From Rubellimicrobium thermophilum DSM 16684 (lineage in GTDB: Bacteria; Pseudomonadota; Alphaproteobacteria; Rhodobacterales; Rhodobacteraceae): 64,000 nucleotides of DNA. The first letter of the stretch is position 1. Every line of letters begins with the position of its first letter. The stretch spans positions 196,224-260,223 of the forward strand of contig NZ_KE557321.1 in NCBI RefSeq assembly GCF_000442315.1, written 5' to 3'. Positions 48,980 through 57,070 of this stretch are shown here, in pieces. The notes beneath the pieces were generated by a model. It searched no databases and was not told the DNA's origin. It saw only the letters and a list, made by a program, of their open reading frames with translations. The position numbers and the translations under genes are program-made.

Positions 48980-49600
48980 ATGCGTGCCGTGAAATGGATC
49001 CTGGGTCTGACCGTCCTGCTGCTTGCAGGGGCCTTTCTGCATTATGTCCTGCCCCGGCATGCGATCGTCTACATCACCTCTACCGAAAACCGGATCGTCT
49101 CGGCCGATGAGGTGCGGGGCTTCCGTGCCTTTTCCGATGCGACGGCCAGCACGGCCCAAGGGCGCCGCGTCGAGGACGTGTTCTTCATCAACACCACGCG
49201 ACCGAACGGTCGGGTCCTCGTGTTCCGCAACGAGGATACGCGTTTCGGCTTTCCCTGGTACCTGAAATTCAACAGTGCGGATCTTCAGGCCCGTGCACAG
49301 GACATGGTCTCCAGCCAGGGGGAGCCGCGCTGGGTGGCGGTGCGCTATTACGGCTGGCGTATCCCCTATCTGTCGATGTTCCCCAATGCGGTCTCCCTGC
49401 GGCCGGTGGCTGGACCGGATGTGCGGATCGTTCCGTGGTTCAATATCCTGTTCTTCATCTTCCTGACTGCCGTCATCTGGGCGGTCTGGTCGCGTCTGCG
49501 CCGCTGGCGGCGCAGACGGCTCGATCCGGTGCGGGCCTCCTGGGAGACCGAGTCCCAGCGTCGGCAGGGGCTCTTCCGTCGCTGGTCCGGACGCGGCTGA
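48980..49600 (+). CDS. DUF1523 family membrane protein
   Basis: This 206-residue protein has an N-terminal membrane helix (WILGLTVLLLAGAFLHYVLP), a soluble middle with YITSTENRIV, TRPNGRVLVFRNEDTRFGFP and WVAVRYYGWRIPYLSMFPN, and a second helix near residue 155-175 followed by an Arg-rich cytoplasmic tail. These blocks define DUF1523, common in Rhodobacterales and of unknown function. AGGGAGAA precedes the ATG. Confidence 0.87.
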   Translation: MRAVKWILGLTVLLLAGAFLHYVLPRHAIVYITSTENRIVSADEVRGFRAFSDATASTAQGRRVEDVFFINTTRPNGRVLVFRNEDTRFGFPWYLKFNSADLQARAQDMVSSQGEPRWVAVRYYGWRIPYLSMFPNAVSLRPVAGPDVRIVPWFNILFFIFLTAVIWAVWSRLRRWRRRRLDPVRASWETESQRRQGLFRRWSGRG

Positions 49601-49651
49601 GCCGGCCCCGCCGGATCCGCGGCCACCCCGCCCGAGCCCCGATCGAGGGCC

Positions 49652-51989
49652 TCACCCCTCTCCATAGGGGATCCAGATCGTCTTCACCTCGGTCGCGGCC
49701 TCGATGAGGCTGCGATCGTCCGGACGGGTCCAGTCGCGGATCCGGCTTTCCACCCAGGTCCGCTTGAGATTGCCGGCCGATTTCGCCTCGATCACCTGCG
49801 GCGAGGCCGTCGAGGAGAAGCTCCAGACCGCATCGATGTCCAGATGCGCCGCCAGCACCGGGGCCAGCTCCCGGTGGCTGCCGGTCAGGATGTTGACGAA
49901 CCCCCCCCGGCAGATCCGATGTCTCGATCACCTGATAGAAATCCGTCGCGGCAAGGGGGAAGGGCTCGGAGGCCACGGCGACGACCCGGTTGCCGAGGGC
50001 GATGGCCGGTGCCGTCGTGGCAACGAGACCGAGAAGGGGGGATTCGTCGGGGCAGAGGATGCCGATGGTGCCCACCGGCTCCCGCATGGCAAGGGCGACC
50101 CCCCGGATCGGCACGCCGGCCGCGCGCCCGTCCACCTTGTCCGCCCAGGCAGCCCAGCGAAACAGGGTCCGGATCGCGGCTTCCACCTCTGCCTCGCCGC
50201 CGACACCAGTCATCGCCCGGAGCCGTGCGGCGAACTCGGTCGCGCGGGCCGACAGGTTCTCGGCCAGATAGTAGAGGATCTGGGCCCGGGCATGGCCCGC
50301 CTGTCGTCCCCAGACCCTGGCCGCATTCGCCGCCTCGACGGCGTTGCGGACATCCTTGCGGTTGGCGAGGCTCACATGGCCCAGAAGGGCACCCTTCGGC
50401 CCCCGGACGGGACGGGCATACCCGCCATCGGGCCGGACCTGTCTGCCGCCGATATAGAGCTTGGCCGTGCGGTCGATGGCATCGGTCGGCTCGCCCTCGC
50501 CCCCATGGGGCAGAACCGGCTTCAGCGGGCGCCCCGGCTCTGCAGCAGGACGGGTATAGGCCATCAGGCCTTCCCAACCCCCTTCGCGCCCGAAGCCCGA
50601 TTCCCGCACCCCCCCGAAGGGAGCGGCGGCATCGAAGAGATTGGTTGCGTTGACCCAGACCACCCCGGCGGCCAGTTTCGGCGCCACATCGAGAGCAAGA
50701 TTGACGTTCTCGGTCCACAGGGTCGCGGCAAGGCCGTAGCGGGTGTTGTTGGCCAGCTCCACGGCCTCGGCCGGGGTGCGGAAGGTCGTCCCGACCAGGA
50801 CAGGCCCAAAGATCTCCTCCTGCATCAGGGGGTTGGCAGGCGACAGGCCGGTGATGAGGGTGGGAGGGTAGAAATATCCCCCGACCGGCAGCGGGCAGGC
50901 CGCGACATGGCGCTGGCCTTCCGTATTGGCCTCCACGAGGCGGGTGATGGTCGCCAGCTGCTCGGCCGAGACAATGGCGCCCACATCGATCGCCTTGTCG
51001 AGCGGATCGCCGATGCGGAGCTTGTCCATCCGCGCGCGCAGCTTGCGGTAAAAGATTTCCGCGATCCCTTCCTGCACCAGCAGACGGCTTCCGGCGCAGC
51101 AGACCTGGCCCTGGTTGAACCAGATGGCGTCCACCAGCCCTTCGACCGCCGAATCGAGGTCGGCATCGTCGAAGACGATGTAGGGCGACTTGCCCCCCAG
51201 CTCGAGCGTCAGCGCCTTGCCGGTGCCGGCCGTTGCTTCGCGGATGCGGCGGCCGACGGCGGTGGAGCCGGTGAAGGCGATCTTGTCCACATCGGCCGCC
51301 ACGACCCGTTCGCCCACCGCGCCATCGCCCGTGACGATGTTGAGCACGCCCTTCGGCAGCCCGGCCTGACGGGAGAGATCGGCAAACAGCAGGGCGGTGA
51401 GGGGGGTCTGCTCGGCCGGCTTGAGCACGACCGTGTTGCCGGCCGCAAGCGCGGGCGCGACCTTCCAGGCCAGCATCAGGAGGGGGAAGTTCCAGGGGAT
51501 GATCTGCCCGCAGACGCCCAGGGGAACGCGATCGGGCATCTCGGTTTCCATCAGTTCGGCCAGGCCGGCGTGGTGGTAGAAATGGCGCACCGCCAGGGGC
51601 ACGTCGATATCGCGGCTTTCGCGGATCGGCTTGCCGTTGTCGAGCGATTCGAGCGTGGCGAAGAGACGGGACTGCTTCTGCAGAAGGCGCGCCAGGGCAT
51701 AGAGGATGCGGGCGCGGCCGTGGCCGCCGAGAGCGGCCCATCCGGGCTGGGCCCGCCGGGCGGCACGCACGGCGCGGTCCACGTCGCCCTGCGTGGCCTG
51801 CGTGACATGGGCCAGCACCTCGCCGGTGGCGGGGTTGGTGGAGGCGAAGGTCTCGCCCGGCTTGCGGAAGGCGCCATCGACGAAGCAGCCGAAACGGCCG
51901 CCATGGGCCGCGATCCAGGCGCGCGCTTCGCCCGTTCCCTCCGGCGCGGGGCCCCAGTCCATCGTCTCGAAGATCTCCTTGATGCTCAT
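49652..51989 (-). CDS. ALDH16-type two-domain aldehyde dehydrogenase (one frameshift)
   Basis: This protein of about 779 residues has a complete N-terminal aldehyde dehydrogenase domain (IIPWNFPLLMLAWKVAPAL; LTLELGGKSPYIVFDDAD; nucleophile Cys in NQGQVCCAGSR) and a C-terminal partial ALDH-like domain without a catalytic Cys. This is the arrangement of ALDH16, known structurally from a Loktanella enzyme. One extra G in the run near 49907 shifts the frame 85 residues before the end. AAGGAGAG precedes the ATG. It lies directly downstream of deoC and may oxidise the acetaldehyde that DeoC releases. Confidence 0.87.
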
Positions 51990-52115
51990 CCGGGCCTCTC
52001 CTTGCGGGCGGATTCGCCCTCTGACGGATTCACGCTGACAGGAAAGGGTTAAGAATGTCCTGCAGCACCGCGCGGTGGGTGGTTCATGCGTTGCGCGCAG
52101 AGTGGTTAACGCCGC

Positions 52116-53117
52116 TCATGCCAGCGCATGCCGCCAGGCGGCGGAATAAGCCCCGCTGACATGATGCTCGAGCTGGCGTTCGATATCGCCCAGCAGGCTC
52201 GAGGCGCCGAAGCGGAACAGGTCGGGGCGCAGCCAGCGATCGCCCAGCTCCTCCTTGACGAGGGCGAGATAGGTCAGCGCGTCCTTGGCCTTGGCGATGC
52301 CGCCCGCGGGCTTGTAGCCGACGCGGATCCCCGTCGCCTCGTGATAGTCGCGGATCGCGCGGAGCATGACCAGCGTGACGGGCAGCGTGGCGTTGACGCT
52401 TTCCTTGCCCGTCGAGGTCTTGATGAAGTCGGCCCCCGCCATCATGCAGACCAACGAGGCCCGGGCCACATTGCGCAATGTCCCCAGCTCTCCGGTGGCG
52501 AGGATCGCCTTCATGTGGGCCTCTCCGCAGGCCTCGCGCATCAGGCGCGTTTCCTCGTAGAGGGCCTGCCAGTTCCCCGTCAGCACATGGCGGCGCGAGA
52601 TGACGATGTCGATCTCTGCCGCCCCGGCGGCAACGCTTTCGCGGATCTCCTCGAGACGCAGGCGGAAGGGGGACAGACCGGCAGGAAAGCCGGTGGAGAC
52701 GGCGGCCACGGGAATGCCCGAGCCCTTCAGCGCCTCGACCGCCGTCGGCACCATGTCGTGATAGACGCAGACCGCCGCGACGGTCAGCCCTTCCATCCCC
52801 AGCGCCGCAAGAAGACGCGGCGAGACGGGGCTGCGCGCCTTGGCGCAGAGGCGGCGGACGCGACCTTCGGTATCGTCGCCCGACAGCGTCGTCAGGTCGA
52901 TCAGCGAGATCGCCCGGCAGAGCCAGGCGGCCTGCCACTCCTTCTTGACCGAGCGGCGACCGGGCAGGGTGGCTGCGCGCCGTTCGATGGCCGAGGTGTT
53001 GGCCTGCAGCCGCCGGACCCAGCCGAGATCAAGAGGGATTCCCTCGTTGCGCGGGGCATGGACGGCCGGCAGGCCCGCCGCCTCGGCAGTGAGAGTGTGG
53101 GGTCGATCGATCTGCAT
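52116..53117 (-). CDS. deoC: Deoxyribose-phosphate aldolase
   Basis: This 333-residue class I aldolase is of the longer (animal-like) DeoC type. It has VCVYHDMVPTAVEAL, the proton-relay Lys region and the Schiff-base Lys in GADFIKTSTGKESVNATLP, followed by VGYKPAGGIAKAKDAL. It cleaves 2-deoxyribose 5-phosphate to acetaldehyde and glyceraldehyde 3-phosphate. A perfect palindrome lies 58 bases upstream of its ATG and is a likely operator. It is followed by the ALDH16 gene on the same strand. Confidence 0.93.
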   Translation of the reverse strand: MQIDRPHTLTAEAAGLPAVHAPRNEGIPLDLGWVRRLQANTSAIERRAATLPGRRSVKKEWQAAWLCRAISLIDLTTLSGDDTEGRVRRLCAKARSPVSPRLLAALGMEGLTVAAVCVYHDMVPTAVEALKGSGIPVAAVSTGFPAGLSPFRLRLEEIRESVAAGAAEIDIVISRRHVLTGNWQALYEETRLMREACGEAHMKAILATGELGTLRNVARASLVCMMAGADFIKTSTGKESVNATLPVTLVMLRAIRDYHEATGIRVGYKPAGGIAKAKDALTYLALVKEELGDRWLRPDLFRFGASSLLGDIERQLEHHVSGAYSAAWRHALA

Positions 53118-53174
53118 GGGCTCCGCCCTCCCTGCGGATGGGATGATGTCGCATGGCTGGGCGGGGGCTGTCCA

Positions 53175-53196
53175 GATTTGACCGGGCGGTCAAATC
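53175..53196. promoter_or_regulatory. Perfect 22-bp operator-like palindrome upstream of deoC
   Basis: GATTTGACCG-N2-CGGTCAAATC is a perfect 10+2+10 inverted repeat between the uronate dehydrogenase-like gene and deoC. The TTTGACCG-N2-CGGTCAAA core resembles operators of TetR-family repressors. No T run follows on either strand, so termination is less likely. No TetR gene is in the window. Confidence 0.65.
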
Positions 53197-53206
53197 CCGT
53201 CCGGCT

Positions 53207-54076
53207 TCAGCTCTCCTCCGCCGTCGGCTCTGCTGTCTGTCCCCCCGTGAGGCCACCGCTCGTGGCGGCGGCAAGCCCGCCCTGCCCGAGGGGGCCCGAG
53301 GCGAAGGGCCCCCCGAGGCGCGACTGGGCGAGATCCGTCGGATCGGGCCGTGCCGCCGCGAGCAGCTCGGGCGCCTTCCATTCGGCATTGTCCTTCGGAC
53401 GGTAGCCGAGAAAGGCCGCCCGGGCATTGTCCACCGGGCAGCGGTCATTGGCCGAGACGCCATAGACGACGGTGAAACCGGTGACGGGCGTGTCCACCGC
53501 CCGCTCGACGAGATGGATCAGGTCCGGATAGCTCAGCCAGGTGCCCAGATGACGGGCGTTCTGCGGCTCCGGCACGGCCGAGAGGATGCGCAGACAGACC
53601 GCCTCCATCCCCCGCTTCTCCCAGTAGAGCCGCGCGAGATCCTCGGCGAAACACTTGGCGAGGCCATAGAAGGTGTCCGGCCGGTGGGGGACGTCGGGGC
53701 CGATTCCGGCCCCCACCTCCCACATGCCGACGGCATGGATCGAGGAGGCATAGATGACGCGCCGCGCGCCGGCAGCGTGGGCGGCCTCCCACACATTGTA
53801 GGCGCCCACGAAATTGGGGCCCAGAAGCTCCATGAAGGGGCGTTCATCGACGATGGCGCCGAAATGGACGACCATCTCGGCCCCCTCCATCAGGGGGGCT
53901 ACCTCCTCCATCCGGGCCAGATCGGCCCGCGCCCAGTCCTCGTTGGGCAGCAGATCGCCCCGGCGGGGGGCGATGTCGGTGGACAGGAGCCGCTCGCACA
54001 TCCGCGAGAGCGGCTCCCGCAGCAGATGGCCGAGGGCGCCGGCCGCACCGGTGAGAACGATCTTGCGCAGGGTCAT
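53207..54076 (-). CDS. udh: NAD-dependent epimerase/dehydratase, uronate dehydrogenase-like
   Basis: This 289-residue extended SDR has the cofactor loop IVLTGAAGALGHLL, the Ser in YASSIHAVGMW and the pair in FYGLAKCFAEDLAR (Y-x3-K). The C-terminal SRLGGPFASGPLG resembles uronate dehydrogenases, which oxidise glucuronate and galacturonate to aldarolactones. It might instead be another sugar dehydrogenase or epimerase of the family. It is 11 bases downstream of the FAD oxidoreductase gene. Confidence 0.72.
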   Translation of the reverse strand: MTLRKIVLTGAAGALGHLLREPLSRMCERLLSTDIAPRRGDLLPNEDWARADLARMEEVAPLMEGAEMVVHFGAIVDERPFMELLGPNFVGAYNVWEAAHAAGARRVIYASSIHAVGMWEVGAGIGPDVPHRPDTFYGLAKCFAEDLARLYWEKRGMEAVCLRILSAVPEPQNARHLGTWLSYPDLIHLVERAVDTPVTGFTVVYGVSANDRCPVDNARAAFLGYRPKDNAEWKAPELLAAARPDPTDLAQSRLGGPFASGPLGQGGLAAATSGGLTGGQTAEPTAEES

Positions 54077-54087
54077 GGGCAGGGCCT

Positions 54088-55272
54088 TCAGATGATGGCG
54101 CGTTCGGGCAGGCGCTCGCCCCGCAGGACGCGCGCCCAGCCGAGCGGCGAGAGGTCGAGGGTCAGATAGCGGCCATGGACGATCCATTCGGCCAGGCCGC
54201 GCCCCACGGCGGGGGCCTGCTGGAAGCCGTGCCCGGAAAAGCCCGCTGCGGTGAGCAGATTCGGCACATCGGGATGCGGGCCGAGGACGGCGTTCTGGTC
54301 GAGGGTCTGGTAGTCGTACTGACCGACCCAGGTCCGGATCACGCGCAGCCTCTCGAAGACGGGAATGCGCGCCGCAATGGTGGGCCAGACGAGATCCTCC
54401 CAGGCGTCTTCGGACATTGTGAAATCGTCCGGGTCGGCGGCTGGATCCGGGTCGGGGGTGAAGCCTGACAGGTAATAGGCCCCGTCGCTGCGCATGAAGA
54501 CGCCGTTCGGTTCGATCACCAGCGGCAGATCCTGCCCGAGGCTTTCGGCCGCAAAGAGGATCGACAGGCGCTTGCGTGGCTCCACGGGCAGGCTCAGCCC
54601 CGCCATCGCGGCGACCTGCGGGCTGCGGGTGCCCGCGGCGTTGACGACCTGGCCCGCGGCCACCCGCGCGCCCGAGGCGAGGCGGACATGCGTCACGCGC
54701 CCCTGCGCGATGTCGAGGCCCACGACCTCGTCATGGATGTATTCCACGCCCATGCCCCTGGCCTTGCGCCGGAACCAGTCGAAGACGGTCGCCCCGTCGA
54801 AATAGCCTTCGTCCACGGGATTGTGCGAGCCGCAGACAAGGCCCGACACCTCCATGAAGGGCCATCGTGCTTGGATCTCTGCCGGGGTCAGGATCCGTGT
54901 CGCCGCGCCCAGGCCGTTCTGCATGGCCGCGTTGTCGCGCAGCACCGCGGCGAAATCCTCGGTATCGGCCAGATAGAGATAACCGAAACTCTGCAGCCGC
55001 GGCACGGGGGCGTCGGGGTCGTCCATCCAGGCTGGAAAGTCCTTGATGAACTCTGCCCCGAAGCGCGAGATCAGCACATTGATCGGCGAGCCGAACTGCT
55101 GGCGGATGCAGGAATGCGAGAGGGTCGAGGCCGCCTTCGCATAGGTCGGATCGCGTTCGACCACGAGGATGCGGCCCGTAAAGGCCGGATCGCGGGCCGT
55201 CCACCAGGCGATCGCCGAGCCGATCATCGCCCCGCCGACGATCACCACATCATAGGAGCTGTGCGCGGGCAT
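54088..55272 (-). CDS. FAD-dependent oxidoreductase (DAO family, sarcosine-oxidase-like)
   Basis: This 394-residue flavoprotein has the FAD motif DVVIVGGAMIGSAIAWW, ILVVERDPTYAKAAST, the central VVNAAGTRSPQVAAMAG and a late NLLTAAGFSGHGFQQAP, the arrangement of the DAO family that includes sarcosine and D-amino-acid oxidases/dehydrogenases. It lies five bases downstream of hyuB, so it may process a product of the hydantoinase such as an N-methylated or D-amino acid. The exact substrate is not deducible. Confidence 0.82.
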   Translation of the reverse strand: MPAHSSYDVVIVGGAMIGSAIAWWTARDPAFTGRILVVERDPTYAKAASTLSHSCIRQQFGSPINVLISRFGAEFIKDFPAWMDDPDAPVPRLQSFGYLYLADTEDFAAVLRDNAAMQNGLGAATRILTPAEIQARWPFMEVSGLVCGSHNPVDEGYFDGATVFDWFRRKARGMGVEYIHDEVVGLDIAQGRVTHVRLASGARVAAGQVVNAAGTRSPQVAAMAGLSLPVEPRKRLSILFAAESLGQDLPLVIEPNGVFMRSDGAYYLSGFTPDPDPAADPDDFTMSEDAWEDLVWPTIAARIPVFERLRVIRTWVGQYDYQTLDQNAVLGPHPDVPNLLTAAGFSGHGFQQAPAVGRGLAEWIVHGRYLTLDLSPLGWARVLRGERLPERAII

Positions 55273-55277
55273 CGCCC

Positions 55278-56906
55278 TCAACCCTTCCAGCCATAGTCGC
55301 GGCGCGCGGCCTCCTCGGAGACATAACCCAGCCGCAGGTCGCGGGCGATGGCCTGCGCATCGCGGTCCCGCGGGGGGCCCATGCCGCCGCCGCCGGGAAA
55401 GGCCAGGCGCACCGTCTGCCCCTCCGGCACGCGGAATCGGGCCTTGGCCGGGAAGGCGGTGCCATCCGACAGCTCCACCACCGTGGGGGCTCCATCCGCC
55501 CCGCCATGCCGCCCGCGCGGCGGATGCTTCATGCGGTCGAACTGGGCACGGAACTCCATCGACCAGCCGGGGCGGGGGCCGACCTCCATGCATTGTCCCA
55601 ATCCGCCGCGGAAACGCCCCGCCCCGCCCGAATCGGGGCGCAGCTCCTTGCGCCAGATGATCACGGGGCCGGCATGTTCCGTCGCCTCCACCGGCATCGT
55701 CATCACCCCCGAGGGGAAGGCTGTGGCATTGAGCCCGTCGAGCGCCGGTCGCGCGCCGGTGCCGCCCGAGTTGAAGGTCAGCACCTCGGCCCGTTCCCCG
55801 GCGGCGTTCCACAGCGAGACCTGGAAGTTGCAGAGCGCGCCGGCCCCTTCGGCCGGCACGCGGCCGGGCAGGATGCGGTCGAGCGCGCCGAACACCGTAT
55901 CCGGGATCAGATGGCCGATCACATGACGCAGGGCGACGGGGGCGGGGCGCTGGGCGTTCAGGATCGTGTCCGGCGGCGCGGTGATCACGAAAGGCGCCAG
56001 CGAGCCGGCATTGTTCGGCACCTCGGGCGCGATGGCGATCTTGAGCGCATAGGCCCCATAGGCCTGAGTATAGATCAGCGGCACATTGATGCCCTTGGGG
56101 TCCGGCCCCGAGCTGCCCGCAAAGTCGCAATGCACGCTGCGTTCGCCGATCTCCACGCGACAGGCGAGCCGGATGGGCGTGGCATAGCCGTCCGTGACCA
56201 TGACATTGGAGGCCGAGGCCCCGCGGGGCAGGGCGGCGATGGCGGCCTCGGTCGCAGCGCGGGAGCTGTCGACGATGAAATCGGCCAGATCCTCGATATC
56301 GGCGAGGGCATATTCGTCGAGCATCGCCCGCAGGCGCCGGACTCCGACATCGTTGCAGGCGGCCAGCGCGTAGAGATCCCCCACGACCTGATCGGGTTCG
56401 CGCACATTGCGGCGCAGCAGCGCGATCAGCGTGCGGTCCACGCGGCCGCGGTCGGCAAAGCGCATGATGGGAATCTGGAACCCTTCTTCATAGAGCGATT
56501 CGCCATCCGCGCCGAAGCCGCGCCCGCCGATGTCCACGATATGCGCCGTGCAGGCGAAGAAGCCGACATGGACCCCGCGATGGAAGACGGGCGTGCAGAC
56601 GGTGATGTCATGCAGATGGCCCGTGCCCATCCAGGGATCATTGGTGACATAGGTGTCGCCTTCGGCCATCGTCTCCGCCCCGATCTCGCGGATGAAGTGC
56701 TTCACCGCCTCTGCCATGGCGTTGACATGCCCCGGCGTGCCGGTGACCGCCTGGGCCAGCATCCGCCCCCGCCGGTCATAGACCCCGGCGGAGAGATCCC
56801 CCGCCTCGCGCACGGAGGTGCTGAAGGCCGTGCGCACAAGCGCCTGGGCCTGCTCCTCGACGATCGAGACGAGGCGGTTCCACATGATCTGGCGGGCGAC
56901 GGTCAT
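55278..56906 (-). CDS. hyuB: Hydantoinase B / oxoprolinase subunit B
   Basis: This 542-residue subunit of an ATP-dependent hydantoinase (N-methylhydantoinase/oxoprolinase/acetone-carboxylase family) has TFSTSVREAGDLSAGV-like start, GDTYVTNDPWMGTGHLHDITV, DFAGSSGPDPKGINVP and FRGGLGQCMEV. It works with the HyuA subunit upstream. GGGGAG lies 7 bases before the ATG. The ATG overlaps the stop of a short ORF. Confidence 0.9.
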   Translation of the reverse strand: MTVARQIMWNRLVSIVEEQAQALVRTAFSTSVREAGDLSAGVYDRRGRMLAQAVTGTPGHVNAMAEAVKHFIREIGAETMAEGDTYVTNDPWMGTGHLHDITVCTPVFHRGVHVGFFACTAHIVDIGGRGFGADGESLYEEGFQIPIMRFADRGRVDRTLIALLRRNVREPDQVVGDLYALAACNDVGVRRLRAMLDEYALADIEDLADFIVDSSRAATEAAIAALPRGASASNVMVTDGYATPIRLACRVEIGERSVHCDFAGSSGPDPKGINVPLIYTQAYGAYALKIAIAPEVPNNAGSLAPFVITAPPDTILNAQRPAPVALRHVIGHLIPDTVFGALDRILPGRVPAEGAGALCNFQVSLWNAAGERAEVLTFNSGGTGARPALDGLNATAFPSGVMTMPVEATEHAGPVIIWRKELRPDSGGAGRFRGGLGQCMEVGPRPGWSMEFRAQFDRMKHPPRGRHGGADGAPTVVELSDGTAFPAKARFRVPEGQTVRLAFPGGGGMGPPRDRDAQAIARDLRLGYVSEEAARRDYGWKG

Positions 56907-57070
56907 GCCGGGCTCCCCTGGTTGCGGATGGGGGCAGGATCGCAGGGCGGGGTTGACGAATCCCTGCCGGACCGCGCGTTGCGCGGCGCTGCAGCGAGAG
57001 GGCCAAAACCCTGATCGGGCAGGACAAAAGTGTTAACGCCGGATTCACGAGCGGCGCGAGGGGCAGTCAT
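56903..57070 (-). CDS. Candidate 55-residue ORF bridging hyuA and hyuB
   Basis: This ORF starts with an ATGA overlap at the hyuA stop and ends with an ATGA overlap at the hyuB start, exactly filling the gap. GGAGGG lies 8 bases before its ATG. The product starts MTAPRAARESGVNTFVLP and has no recognised domain, signal or membrane segment. Against it: third-position GC is about two thirds, clearly lower than in the neighbours, and the stretch includes AT-rich patches and a CCGCGC-AAC-GCGCGG hairpin. It may be a real small coupled gene or a leader region for hyuB. Confidence 0.4.
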   Translation of the reverse strand: MTAPRAARESGVNTFVLPDQGFGPLAAAPRNARSGRDSSTPPCDPAPIRNQGSPA

